This document shows, in pieces, positions 54,376 through 63,691 of a stretch of DNA of 64,000 nucleotides. The notes under the pieces are model-generated. The model worked only from the letters and a program-made list of their open reading frames with translations, did not search any database and was not told where the DNA came from. Source of the stretch: Bifidobacterium pseudolongum subsp. globosum (lineage in GTDB: Bacteria; Actinomycetota; Actinomycetes; Actinomycetales; Bifidobacteriaceae); contig NZ_JGZG01000001.1 in the NCBI RefSeq assembly GCF_000741295.1, positions 170,609-234,608 of the forward strand. Direction: 5' to 3'. The position numbers and the translations under genes were made by a program. Every line of letters begins with the position of its first letter. Within the stretch, counting starts at the first letter, position 1.

Positions 54376-57057
54376 TTACTTGGTGCCGTTTGCGTCGGCA
54401 TGGCCGTCGATCTTGACTTCCGAGTCGAGCGGGTTGGTGTCGCCGTCCATCGGGTTGACCTCGTGCACCGAAAGCTCGAGGTGATCGCCGCCTGTATGGT
54501 CGACGAGCACGGTCTCGCCGTCCTTGACCTTGCCGGCGAGCAGCATACGCGCCAGCTGGTCGCCCACCTCGGTCTGCACGAGGCGGCGCAGCGGGCGGGC
54601 GCCGTACGCCGGGTCGTAGCCGGTGTCGGCGAGCCATTCGCGCGCTGCTTCGGTCACGTCGAGCGTGATGCGGCGGTCGGTCAGGCGCGAGGCGACCTGC
54701 TTGACCTGCAGGTCGACGATCTTGCCAAGCTCCTGCCGGGTGAGCGGGTGGAAGATGACGAGCTCGTCGAGGCGGTTCACGAATTCCGGGCGGAACTGCG
54801 TGTGCACCGCGTTCATGACCGCGTCGCGCTTCTCCTGTTCGCTCAGGTCCGGGTTGACCAGATACTGCGAGCCGAGGTTCGACGTCATGATCAGGATCGT
54901 GTTCTTGAAGTCCACGGTGCGGCCCTGTCCATCGGTCAGGCGGCCGTCGTCGAGCACCTGCAGCAGGATGTCGAAGACCTCGGGGTTCGCCTTCTCCACC
55001 TCGTCGAACAGCACGACCGAGTACGGGCGGCGGCGCACGGCTTCGGTGAGCTGGCCACCCTCCTCATATCCGACGTAGCCGGGCGCGGCGCCGATCAGGC
55101 GGGACACGGACGACTTGTCCATGTATTCGCTCATGTCGATGCGCACCATGGCCTTCTCGTCGTCGAACAGGAAGTCGGCGAGCGCCTTGGCGAGCTCGGT
55201 CTTGCCCACGCCGGTCGGGCCCATGAACAGGAACGATCCGGTCGGGCGGTTCGGGTCGGAGATGCCGGCGCGCGAACGGCGCACGGCGTCGGAGACCGCC
55301 TGCACGGCTTCCGGCTGGCCGATCACACGCTTGTTGAGGTACTCCTCCATGTTGAGCAGCTTCTCGTTCTCGCCCTGCATCAGGCGTCCCACCGGCACGC
55401 CGGTCCATTCGGAGACGATGCCGGCCACCGAATCGGCGTCCACATGGTCGGGGACCATCGGTTCGCTCTGGTGCGCGAACTCGGCTTCCTTTTCGGCTTC
55501 GCTTTCGGCCGCGGCCAGTTCCTTCTGGATTGCGGGGATCTCGCCATAGAGGATGCGGCTGGCCCGCGCCAAGTCGCCCTCGCGGGTGGCCTTGTCGGCT
55601 TCCACGCGCTTTTCGTCGAGCTTGGCGCGCAGGTCGCCCACCTTGTTGTGGCCCGCCTTTTCGGCGTCCCAACGGGCCTTGAGGCCCGCGAGCTGCTCGC
55701 GGCTGTCGGCGAGTTCGGACTGCAGCTTGGCCAGGCGGTCCTTCGACGCCGGGTCCTCGGCCTTCTTGAGCTGCATCTCCTCCATCTCGAGGCGCGTCAC
55801 CTTGCGCTGCAGTTCGTCGATCTCCTCCGGCTGTGAATCGAGCTCCATGCGCAGGTGCGCGGCGGCTTCGTCGACGAGGTCAATCGCCTTGTCGGGCAAC
55901 TGGCGGCCGGTGATGTAGCGGTTCGACAGTGTGGCGGCCGCGACGAGCGCGTCGTCGCCGATCGTGACCTTGTGGTGTGCTTCGTAGCGCTGCTTGAGGC
56001 CGCGCAGGATCGCGATCGTGTCCTCCACGCTCGGTTCGCCCACGAACACCTGCTGGAAACGGCGTTCGAGCGCCGGGTCCTTTTCGATGTTCTCACGGTA
56101 TTCGTCGAGCGTCGTCGCGCCGATCAGGCGCAGTTCGCCACGGGCCAGCATCGGCTTGAGCATGTTGCCGGCGTCCATCGAGCCTTCCGCCGCACCGGCG
56201 CCCACAATCGTGTGGATCTCGTCGATGAACGTGATGATCTGCCCGTCGGACTTGCGGATCTCGTCGAGCACGCTCTTGAGGCGTTCCTCGAATTCGCCGC
56301 GGTACTTGGAGCCGGCCACCATGGACCCCAGGTCGAGGCTGATCAGGCGCTTGTTCTGCAGTGTGCTCGGCACGTCGCCGGCCACGATGCGCTCGGCGAG
56401 GCCCTCCACGACGGCGGTCTTGCCCACGCCTGGCTCGCCGATCAGCACCGGGTTGTTCTTGGTACGGCGGCTCAGGATCTGGATCACACGGCGGATCTCC
56501 TGGTCACGGCCGATCACCGGGTCGAGTTTGCCGTCGCGCGCACGCGCGGTCAGGTCGGTCGAGAACTTCTCGAGCGCCTTGTACGAGGCCTCGGCGTCCG
56601 GGCTTGTCACCTTGGCGCCGCCGCGCACCTGCGGGATCGCCTCGCGGATCTTGTCGGCGGTCACGCCGTTGGTGTTCAGGATCTTCGCGGCCTCGTTCGG
56701 TGTGGCTTCGGCGATGCCGAGCAGCAGATGCTCGGTGGAGACGTATTCGTCACCCATCTCTTTCATCGCCTTCTCGGCGGCAGCGATTGCCTGCGTGAGC
56801 TGGCGACTTGCCTGCGGCTGCGCGGTCGACGAACCCGAAGCGCTCGGCAGCGCGACGAGGGCGTTGCGCACGGCGGCGCCGATTTGCTGTGCGTTCGCGC
56901 CGCATTGCTCGATGAGGCCGCGAATCACACCGTTTTCCTGACGCAGCAGTGCGTCGAGCAGGTGGAGCGGGTCCACCTGCGGGTTACCGGCCGCCGAAGC
57001 GCTCTGAATCGCGTCGCCCAAGGCCTCCTGAGCCAGTGTTGTGAATTTTTGTTCCAT
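54376..57057 (-). CDS. clpB: ClpB protein disaggregase
   Basis: An 893-residue AAA+ chaperone. N domain (1-150), AAA1 with Walker A GEPGVGKT near residue 205, a coiled-coil middle domain (about 400-520, [20 protein letters not shown]), AAA2 with GPTGVGKT near residue 610 and Walker [11 protein letters not shown], then a small C-terminal domain. RBS GGAGGATGAT. The HAIR operator at 57169-57189 marks HspR repression, in line with heat induction described for actinobacterial clpB. Confidence 0.97.
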   Translation of the reverse strand: MEQKFTTLAQEALGDAIQSASAAGNPQVDPLHLLDALLRQENGVIRGLIEQCGANAQQIGAAVRNALVALPSASGSSTAQPQASRQLTQAIAAAEKAMKEMGDEYVSTEHLLLGIAEATPNEAAKILNTNGVTADKIREAIPQVRGGAKVTSPDAEASYKALEKFSTDLTARARDGKLDPVIGRDQEIRRVIQILSRRTKNNPVLIGEPGVGKTAVVEGLAERIVAGDVPSTLQNKRLISLDLGSMVAGSKYRGEFEERLKSVLDEIRKSDGQIITFIDEIHTIVGAGAAEGSMDAGNMLKPMLARGELRLIGATTLDEYRENIEKDPALERRFQQVFVGEPSVEDTIAILRGLKQRYEAHHKVTIGDDALVAAATLSNRYITGRQLPDKAIDLVDEAAAHLRMELDSQPEEIDELQRKVTRLEMEEMQLKKAEDPASKDRLAKLQSELADSREQLAGLKARWDAEKAGHNKVGDLRAKLDEKRVEADKATREGDLARASRILYGEIPAIQKELAAAESEAEKEAEFAHQSEPMVPDHVDADSVAGIVSEWTGVPVGRLMQGENEKLLNMEEYLNKRVIGQPEAVQAVSDAVRRSRAGISDPNRPTGSFLFMGPTGVGKTELAKALADFLFDDEKAMVRIDMSEYMDKSSVSRLIGAAPGYVGYEEGGQLTEAVRRRPYSVVLFDEVEKANPEVFDILLQVLDDGRLTDGQGRTVDFKNTILIMTSNLGSQYLVNPDLSEQEKRDAVMNAVHTQFRPEFVNRLDELVIFHPLTRQELGKIVDLQVKQVASRLTDRRITLDVTEAAREWLADTGYDPAYGARPLRRLVQTEVGDQLARMLLAGKVKDGETVLVDHTGGDHLELSVHEVNPMDGDTNPLDSEVKIDGHADANGTK

Positions 57058-57168
57058 ATCATCCTCCATCAGTGCACGCCGGTCTCGCGCTGCTGCTGCG
57101 CACGCGGAGCCGGCGGCTTCGTTTGTCTGATATAGTCAACCAACGATCCAGATCATGTATTCCCAAAA

Positions 57169-57189
57169 CTTGAGTGAATCTCGCTCAAG
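57169..57189. promoter_or_regulatory. HAIR operator (HspR binding site) of clpB
   Basis: CTTGAGT-N7-GCTCAAG, one base off the consensus CTTGAGT-N7-ACTCAAG. It lies 112 bp before the clpB ATG. Binding by HspR in actinobacteria is established for this motif. Confidence 0.88.
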
Positions 57190-57332
57190 TTTTGAAAATG
57201 ATGATGATGTGCTTCGCAATCGACCATCTACAGCCCATTGTGGCGCGCGATGTTGGGAGGAGACTGGTTTTCAGCGCTCAGCCGGAGAGCGGCACAGCAC
57301 GCGTCAAGGAGGCGTATGGATGCCGGGCACTG

Positions 57333-57406
57333 TGTTCGCCGTTTTGGTCACGAATTAGGCCGATTTGTGACCAAAACAGCGAATACACTGACCAAAACAG
57401 CGAATA
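57333..57406. repeat. Three-copy GACCAAAACAGCGAATA repeat
   Basis: One inverted copy (57333-57351, GTTCGCCGTTTTGGTCAC) and two direct copies (57367-57385 and 57388-57406) 21 bp apart. The inverted and first direct copies form a palindrome around a 15-nt centre. Operator-like; target regulator unknown. Confidence 0.7.
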
Positions 57407-57524
57407 TCGCCGGATGGGCGCCCCGCCTGCAGCGGATAGGGTGCGACGGGCCACCGATATGGCGAATATGGTCGCAGATATGACAATGCCGGCGGGATGG
57501 CGCCGGCGGGAATGGCGGAATGGC

Positions 57525-58343
57525 TCAGCCGCGGACGACGATGTTGCGCAAGTCGCCGATGCCTTCCACATGCACCACGGCTTCATCACCGGGCACAAGG
57601 TTTCCGGAAGCGTCCGGGGTGCCGGTCAGGATCACGTCGCCGGGCAGCAATGTGGAGAAGCTCGAGATGAACGCGATCTGCGAAGGGATGTCGTGGATCA
57701 GGTTCGCGGTTGTGCCGCTCGCCTTGTCGACCACCTCTCCGTTGAGCGAGAACGAGATCGCCGCGTCGCGCCAATCGAACTCATCCTTCGTCACGAGCCA
57801 TGGGCCGAGCGGGCACGAGGTGTCGAAACCCTTCGCGCGCGTCCACATCGGATCGCCCTGCTGCAGGTCGCGCAGCGTCACATCATTCACGCAGGTGAAG
57901 CCGAGCACGTAATCCATCGCGCGCTCGACCGGCACGTTCTTGGCGATGCGGCCAATCACCACGGCCACCTCCGGCTCGAAATTCATGTCGCGCGAGCACG
58001 GCGGGTACACAATCGGGTCGTCGGGGCCGATCACCGACGTCGAGGGCTTCATGAAGATCACCATCTCTTCAGGCGCGTGCTCCACCGTGGACTGCCCATG
58101 CTCATACATGTATTGGGCATGCGCCTCGTAGTTCTTGGCCAGCCCATACACCTTCGAGGGAATCACCGGGGAGAGCAGGCGCACGCCGTCCGCGTCGAGC
58201 GGAATGCGCTCGCCGGTCGGGCTGACCTGCCCGGCGAGCGGGTAGCCGTCGAGCACTACGAGATAATCATTGCCGTCCGCCTCGTCGGTCTGCACAAACG
58301 CGTATCGGGGCGTGTCATCCTGGGAAAAACGTGCGAGTCTCAT
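57525..58343 (-). CDS. Fumarylacetoacetate hydrolase-family protein
   Basis: A 272-residue metal-dependent hydrolase/isomerase. The typical blocks are PSKVYGLAKNYEAHAQYMYE, EEMVIFMKPSTSVIGPDDPI, FEPEVAVVIGRIAKNVP (acidic metal ligands), GFTCVNDVTLRDLQ, KGFDTSCPLGPWLVT and LLPGDVILTGTPDASGNL. Relatives act on oxaloacetate enol/2-keto acids or aromatics; the substrate here is unknown. TAGACT 7 nt before ATG 58343, no RBS. Confidence 0.92.
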   Translation of the reverse strand: MRLARFSQDDTPRYAFVQTDEADGNDYLVVLDGYPLAGQVSPTGERIPLDADGVRLLSPVIPSKVYGLAKNYEAHAQYMYEHGQSTVEHAPEEMVIFMKPSTSVIGPDDPIVYPPCSRDMNFEPEVAVVIGRIAKNVPVERAMDYVLGFTCVNDVTLRDLQQGDPMWTRAKGFDTSCPLGPWLVTKDEFDWRDAAISFSLNGEVVDKASGTTANLIHDIPSQIAFISSFSTLLPGDVILTGTPDASGNLVPGDEAVVHVEGIGDLRNIVVRG

Positions 58344-58350
58344 GCGCCCC

Positions 58351-58356
58351 AGTCTA
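58351..58356 (-). promoter_or_regulatory. Putative -10 box of the FAH gene (leaderless)
   Basis: TAGACT on the minus strand, 7 nt before the ATG. It overlaps the last codons of the HTH gene. Confidence 0.55.
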
Positions 58357-58908
58357 CGCTCCGGTTCCGTCAGAAGCGCCCATGGAGTCGGAGCCGCCTG
58401 CAGCCGGCACCTCAGCGCCGGGCTCCCCAACGGCATCGTGCTGTGCCGAACAATATTGCAGTCGGCGCGACAGCGCGTCCACTTGACGCTCCAGCTCATC
58501 GATGCGTCGCACTTGCTGCGCAATCAGCACATCCCGAATATCGCCGCGCGCGCCAACCGGCTGTGGCACAAACGAAGTGGCGCCACCTGCGACACTGAGT
58601 GGATTGGCTGCGTCGGCATGGGTACGGCGGGCATGAGTCCGTTTCACGGGTGTCACTGCCACATTCATCTGCCGGCGCCACCGTGCGATGGCACATTCGA
58701 TGCGCTTGTATCCAATGAGCGATGGGTCCAAACCCGCCTCGCGGAATAGTTGGACCGGCGATTCCCCTTGTGCGTACCTCAGCACACAGTCGACCTTGAA
58801 TGACTCGGCATAGATGATGCGATTCCGTGTGGCGTCCGCAACCGCCGGCAATGTTTTCAGGTATACGATCTCTTCGGCGCTGAACACCCCACCCCCGCCA
58901 GCCGTCAT
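58354..58908 (-). CDS. HTH/coiled-coil protein, unknown
   Basis: A 184-residue soluble protein. Residues 10-75 look like a transposase-type homeodomain/HTH (FKVDCVLRYAQGESPVQLFR, EAGLDPSLIGYKRIECAIAR) and residues 135-160 form a short coiled coil (VRRIDELERQVDALSRRLQY), followed by an acidic Gly/Ser tail. It may be an orphan DNA-binding protein derived from an IS3-like orfA. AAGGAG lies 7 nt before ATG 58908; a longer start at 58986 has no RBS. Confidence 0.75.
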   Translation of the reverse strand: MTAGGGGVFSAEEIVYLKTLPAVADATRNRIIYAESFKVDCVLRYAQGESPVQLFREAGLDPSLIGYKRIECAIARWRRQMNVAVTPVKRTHARRTHADAANPLSVAGGATSFVPQPVGARGDIRDVLIAQQVRRIDELERQVDALSRRLQYCSAQHDAVGEPGAEVPAAGGSDSMGASDGTGA

Positions 58909-59304
58909 TGTAAGCTCCTTCTCACGAGCACTCGTGGCCTCTTCAGCCATGATGTATATGCACTGCCCCTCAGCGCAGGCACCCAACTACTCTTGCCCAC
59001 GCCCGCGGCCGTCAGACGCTGACAGCTCACCATTGTACCCCACTATGTCAATCATGATGTTACGAATATCGCGCATCGCACATGTGCGTATACGGCCTGA
59101 ACCGCGCAACCATGAGAAAAAGGGCCCCGGCGTTGATGCCTGCAGGGAGCCCCTATCCCGCCTTCGTCCACAGGCGACCGAATCTGACGAGCATGACCGA
59201 CACGTCGGAGATAAAAGCGTGTGGCGCAGATCGAAAGTCAGTGCCGCGAGGAACGAAGGCGGCAGACGGGCGCGAGCCTGACGACCCGCGCCCAATTACC
59301 GGTC
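58909..59304. other. Gap between pilin operon and HTH gene
   Basis: 396 bp with no gene. It contains the pilin terminator at 59116-59153. No sortase gene or fragment was found. Confidence 0.6.
59116..59153 (-). terminator. Terminator of the pilin operon
   Basis: GGGCTCC/GGGGCCC stem with one G-U pair and a long loop, followed by TTTTTC on the minus strand, about 150 nt after the pilin stop. Confidence 0.7.
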
Positions 59305-60780
59305 TCAGGCGGTCAGCTGACGCTTGAGGCTGTGGGAACGCACGCCAATCAGAGCAGCGGCACCACCAAGCAGGAGGGCCACGACGATGAGCATCGTGAT
59401 GCCCGCCGCACCGGTGAGCGGCAGCTGGGTGACAGACTTGACGTTCTTGACGGTCACGGTCTGGGGATCCACAAGATGCCATGCGTCCTGCGTGAAGGAA
59501 ACGTTGCCGTCCTTGTCGATCGTGACGGTGAATTCGGGCTTCACGTTCTGCAGGAAGCCGTGCGGGACCATGGTCTCCTTGACGGTATAGGTGCCCGCCG
59601 CAAGGCCCGTGAACGTCACCTTGCCGTCTGCGCCTGATGTGACGGTGGTCACGCCGCCATTGGCGGTGAAGGCCTCATCGATGTTGGCGCCGGAGATTGT
59701 GAACTCAGCGCCTGCAAGCGCGTTGCCGTCGGCATCCTGCTTGGTGAAGTCGAAGGAGTACAGCTTGTTCTCGACAGGGGTTCCTTCGACGTACTGGTCG
59801 GTGTTCGGTTTGGACACATACGCGGTGTTGTTCACCGTATCCAGTGCATCCTCATTGACCGTCGCATCATAGGTGATTGTCACGGTCTTGCCGGCGTAGT
59901 CCTTCACGTCGCCAAGGTCGAATTCCGTGGTGGTCTGCTTGGTGTCCGCATCGATGGACTGTGTCAGCGTATACCCGGTGTAGACTGCCTCGCCGATCAT
60001 CACATTGAAGCCATCCTTGGTCGACGGAAGCGTCAGGCCCTTGGAAGCCACATCCTTGAACTTCATCGTCAGCGTTTCACCACTGGGGTTGCCCGGGATC
60101 ACACCGGTGATGGTATAGCCCAGCACGTCGCCCAGAGAAACGGTGCCCTCGGTGTCGCCGGTCACTGTCTTGCCGGGCTGGGTGGGCTGGGTGGGCTTCG
60201 CGAAGGCGGTCGCCAACGTCTCATCGTTCAACGTGGTATAGACGGCATCGCCGACCTTGATGTTCGTGCCGACCAAGATGGGCGCACCGTCGCCATCAGT
60301 GACGAGATAGTAACCGGGGGTGAGGCCCGAAATGACGGCCGTTCCATCGGCACCTGTGACGGTGGTGGACGGCGCGGGCTTCACCGTTGCATTGCTCAAC
60401 GCATCAGCGAATGCGCGCAGACGTGCGGCATCGGTCGTCTGGCTCAGCGAAGCAATCCACGCGAGTTCATTGCCGTTGTACTGGGCTGGAATCGTGATCG
60501 CCGGGGCCACCGCGGCCGCGGTCTGCGCGGCCGTCGCGATGGACGGGGTCCAATCTGCTGACTGATTGAAATCGACCGACGTCACGGCGCCGTTGCTCAC
60601 GACGGGATTCGTGTACTCACCGAGCAGGTAAGCGGTGAACTCACGTCCGTTGACGTCGCCGTTGATGGTGATCGTATCGGCCGGGGCATCCGCCGCGTTG
60701 GCGGTTGCGGTGCCGATCGCCAATCCCCCGAGCATGGTCGCCGCAGCTGCGACGCCTGCAAACAGTCGTTTGAATTGCAT
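59305..60780 (-). CDS. LPXTG major pilin-like subunit (FimA type)
   Basis: A 491-residue secreted protein. Signal peptide (FAGVAAAATMLGGLAIGTAT) ends near residue 29. Two Ig-like blocks follow, then a CNA-B/collagen-adhesin-type domain with E-box YTVKETMVPHGF (about 400-420), and the sorting signal LPLTG at 453-457 with a hydrophobic helix and RSHSLKRQLTA. Such subunits polymerise by sortase C through a Lys in a pilin motif, which I cannot place with certainty. GAGGG precedes ATG 60780. Second gene of the pilin operon. Confidence 0.92.
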   Translation of the reverse strand: MQFKRLFAGVAAAATMLGGLAIGTATANAADAPADTITINGDVNGREFTAYLLGEYTNPVVSNGAVTSVDFNQSADWTPSIATAAQTAAAVAPAITIPAQYNGNELAWIASLSQTTDAARLRAFADALSNATVKPAPSTTVTGADGTAVISGLTPGYYLVTDGDGAPILVGTNIKVGDAVYTTLNDETLATAFAKPTQPTQPGKTVTGDTEGTVSLGDVLGYTITGVIPGNPSGETLTMKFKDVASKGLTLPSTKDGFNVMIGEAVYTGYTLTQSIDADTKQTTTEFDLGDVKDYAGKTVTITYDATVNEDALDTVNNTAYVSKPNTDQYVEGTPVENKLYSFDFTKQDADGNALAGAEFTISGANIDEAFTANGGVTTVTSGADGKVTFTGLAAGTYTVKETMVPHGFLQNVKPEFTVTIDKDGNVSFTQDAWHLVDPQTVTVKNVKSVTQLPLTGAAGITMLIVVALLLGGAAALIGVRSHSLKRQLTA

Positions 60781-60940
60781 GGTATTTCCCTCTCTTTCTT
60801 GTATGCCTGCAGTGGACATTGCGCATGCCCGACTGTCATCAGCAGTGTTCTTGCGAACGTGGTGCGCGGCTCCCCTCGGACTGCCCTGAGTTGCCGCACG
60901 TGTATTTGTTGTCACCCATCGCCTGGTGGCGATGCGTTCG

Positions 60941-60976
60941 CCATGCTGTGCAACTGCAACGAGTCGCACAGCATGG
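60941..60976 (-). promoter_or_regulatory. Hairpin between the two pilin genes
   Basis: 11-bp stem (CCATGCTGTGC and complement) with a 14-nt loop, starting 3 nt after the stop of the VWA gene. No T-run. It may stabilise or attenuate the operon mRNA. Confidence 0.5.
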
Positions 60977-60979
60977 GCG

Positions 60980-63691
60980 TCAGATCAGACGGCGCGTACG
61001 CCAGATCGCCACACCTCCTGCCGTCAGGAGCGCGAGCACGCCCAATCCACCCCCGATGACAAGCCAGAGCAACGGAGTCGCCCCGCCTTCACCCGTAAGG
61101 GGAAGCTGTGAGACCGCGATCCAGTGGTTGGTGAACGCGGCAAGATTCTTGTTGGCTGCGGTGCCGTCGGCATCGTCGGCAGCGTAGTGATAGGTCACAG
61201 TGGTGGGGATGGTGCCCTCCGCCGTGGGAGCGCCAACGGTGACCGTCACCGTGACCGCATCCGTGTCCGCCGCCCATCCCGCGCTTGGGGATGGCGCGTT
61301 CTCCGCGATGTTGAAGGTGTACGTCGCTTCCTGGCCAGCCTCCGGAGTCGGCAGCGTGATGGATGTATCGGCAAAGGCTCCCGTCACCTGCGTGCCATTG
61401 GCGAAATGGTCGCCGAGTGTCAGCGTCGCGTTCGTGAACGGCGTACCGTCCGCATTGGTCACACCTTCCGTATTGTCCGGGTCCGGTGACAACGTGAACG
61501 TGAAGTCCTGATTGGTATCCGTCCCTTGGACGGTCTTACCAACGCGAATCTGATTCAAGTTGAAGTTGATCGCGACCGGGTAGTTGGTCACGGTCGAACG
61601 GTATTCACCGGCTGTATCAGCGGGAATCGTGATCTCACGATTCGTGTAATACGTGCGGAATCCGCTCAACGCATGTTCGGTGACGGTATATGTGCGGTCA
61701 GCATCCGCTTTCGGGATGAGTACTGTCGACGTCCAGTTTGAGCTCTTACTGATGTCAATGCCCGGATAACCGGTGCACTTGCCGCCAGCCGCGTCCTTGC
61801 ACGTCACGTCCACAGTCACCACCTTGTCCGGTTCAGGATTGGTCGCGATCCACGCCTTGTGGATGCTCAAGTTGGCAAACTGCGTAGTATCGACCTGGAT
61901 GACCGGGTGCGGGTATTCAGTGCCTTCGACTAGGTCCTGTGGTTCGCCATTCACGCGGGGCCTGTAGTCGATCGTGGCCCTCTCGTTGCTCCGGAAGCCC
62001 TGCTGGCCTGCAGACGAATCACCGGTGCCTTCCGCGCCCACGGAGGGGTTCTCGCCGTACCCGTTCTTTCCGGCATTGACGTTGGCCGCATACTCCTCAT
62101 AGGCCTGGGCCGAAGGGACGATCGTGTACTCCAACGAATACGTGTATCCGTCCTTCAACGCATACCCTTGAGGGAACGAGATGGATATCGTCTTCGACCC
62201 GGGCTGCGCGGTGATGGTGTAGCCGGCCAATCCGACGACGGACGGGTCCACCGTGTGTCCATCCTTGTCACGGATGACCAGCTCCGCGCCGAAGTTCTGC
62301 GCATCCGGCTGCGAGAATTCGACGTAGTCCGACAATGTATCGGTCATCGTCACATCCTGGTACGCGGTGCCGGACGTGACCATGCTGATGATCTTTTCGA
62401 AGATCGTCTGCAGATTGGTGCTGGCGGACACCGCATAGTAGTAGGTTCCTTCTCCTCGGGCACCGGGTTCGCTCATGCTCTGCGCATTCGGATAGTTGCT
62501 CGACACGTAGTTCATGAACTTGTTGGCGTCGTCTGTACCATCCGGATTCGCCCCTGACATGGCGCCGATGGAGATGACTTGGGAATGGTCGTTCTTGAGA
62601 TCCGCCGCAGCTGTGATCGCGCCGTCGGCGACCTCGGTGTCGAATTCGCTGTACGACGTGGGGGAACCATCACTATAGAAGATGGTCAGTTTCTGTGCAC
62701 CGGGGCGGCCCGAATTCAATTGCGTGGCCGCAAGCTGCAAACCGTAGTCGGCTCGCGTGGCACCAGCAGCTTGCAAGGCGTTGACGGCGTCCCGCTCCTG
62801 CTGCAACTCATTCCAAGTCAAGGAGTGCACCGTCTGGGAATAGTTACAGTTATACCCGTACTCATTGTACATGTCGTCGCCTGTATGCTCGTTCTTGTTG
62901 CCTGCATACTTGATCAACGCGACCTGCACCTTCTTGGCCTCGTCTGTGATACTCTCGTTCTGCGTCTCGACTTGGCTCAGGAAGTTCGTGACCGCGTCCT
63001 TCAACGCATCCAAGCGAGATTCCTCAACCGCCTTATAGAATTGAACCGCCGGCCATACACTCGGAGTCCCATAGAACGAATACGTGACTTGATACTCTTG
63101 TCCATCTGCTGCCCGCCATGTCGTGCAGCCTCTCCAGCTTTGCGCAGAACATGTTACGGCTTGGTAACTGTCTGCATTCTTGACGTAATACGTGTAAATG
63201 GTGTTCATATCACCCAAATCCACTGTAACATAATCGAGAATCTTGCCCGATCCCGACGGTTCACTCATACTGCCGGACACATCCAACACGAGGGCGATGT
63301 CAAGCGGGACCACCTGCTGCTCAGTGGATTCACTGGACTTGCCCGTCGCATCCATGCTCAGCGTGTACGTTCCGTCATCGTTCTTGGAGATTCGCTTGGC
63401 GTGCTGTGGGGCATCCACGCCTTCAGCGGCAGCGGTTGCATCCTGCGCCGCCGTTGTGGCGGATTGGCTCTGGTCGGTTGTATCTTCGCCATAGGCCGCA
63501 ACGCCAGCGCCGGCAAGACCTACTGTCATGGCCACAGCCACGAACGCGGCGACAAGCCGGCTCTTGCGCCGGCCAGACTCGGTGCGAGGCTCGTCGGAGC
63601 CGTGTTTGCCCTCAAAACGTCGGGTTCTCCTCAGGCGAATTCTAGTGGTCGTTGCAACACCATCGAGAGTCGGAGGTTGCAGCGATGGCAT
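60980..63691 (-). CDS. VWA-domain LPXTG pilus tip/ancillary subunit, 5' end altered
   Basis: A 903-residue frame (fewer if the true start is inside). A signal peptide is at about 45-66 (LVAAFVAVAMTVGLAGAGVA) after an unusually long 44-residue N-terminus. The VWA domain has MIDAS DVSGS (137-141). Cys pairs (TCSAQSWRGC, NCN) and repeated Ig/CNA-B domains follow, with E-box-like YTVTEHALSGFRT, and sorting signal LPLTG at 863-867. It fits a pilus tip adhesin above a FimA-like gene. No ATG/GTG with an RBS lies near the signal peptide; the only ATG is 63691, inside the IS30-like sequence. The native start may have been lost. Confidence 0.85.
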   Translation of the reverse strand: MPSLQPPTLDGVATTTRIRLRRTRRFEGKHGSDEPRTESGRRKSRLVAAFVAVAMTVGLAGAGVAAYGEDTTDQSQSATTAAQDATAAAEGVDAPQHAKRISKNDDGTYTLSMDATGKSSESTEQQVVPLDIALVLDVSGSMSEPSGSGKILDYVTVDLGDMNTIYTYYVKNADSYQAVTCSAQSWRGCTTWRAADGQEYQVTYSFYGTPSVWPAVQFYKAVEESRLDALKDAVTNFLSQVETQNESITDEAKKVQVALIKYAGNKNEHTGDDMYNEYGYNCNYSQTVHSLTWNELQQERDAVNALQAAGATRADYGLQLAATQLNSGRPGAQKLTIFYSDGSPTSYSEFDTEVADGAITAAADLKNDHSQVISIGAMSGANPDGTDDANKFMNYVSSNYPNAQSMSEPGARGEGTYYYAVSASTNLQTIFEKIISMVTSGTAYQDVTMTDTLSDYVEFSQPDAQNFGAELVIRDKDGHTVDPSVVGLAGYTITAQPGSKTISISFPQGYALKDGYTYSLEYTIVPSAQAYEEYAANVNAGKNGYGENPSVGAEGTGDSSAGQQGFRSNERATIDYRPRVNGEPQDLVEGTEYPHPVIQVDTTQFANLSIHKAWIATNPEPDKVVTVDVTCKDAAGGKCTGYPGIDISKSSNWTSTVLIPKADADRTYTVTEHALSGFRTYYTNREITIPADTAGEYRSTVTNYPVAINFNLNQIRVGKTVQGTDTNQDFTFTLSPDPDNTEGVTNADGTPFTNATLTLGDHFANGTQVTGAFADTSITLPTPEAGQEATYTFNIAENAPSPSAGWAADTDAVTVTVTVGAPTAEGTIPTTVTYHYAADDADGTAANKNLAAFTNHWIAVSQLPLTGEGGATPLLWLVIGGGLGVLALLTAGGVAIWRTRRLI

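Larger units (their letters stand above)
57058..57524. other. Regulatory gap upstream of clpB and downstream of the FAH gene
   Basis: No gene. It holds the HAIR box (57169-57189) and a three-copy GACCAAAACAGCGAATA repeat (57333-57406). The right 110 bp are the presumed 3' end of the FAH transcript. Confidence 0.6.

Noticed and set aside
55855..57135. 426-residue plus-strand frame across the clpB 5' end
   Set aside because: Antisense of clpB, no motifs.
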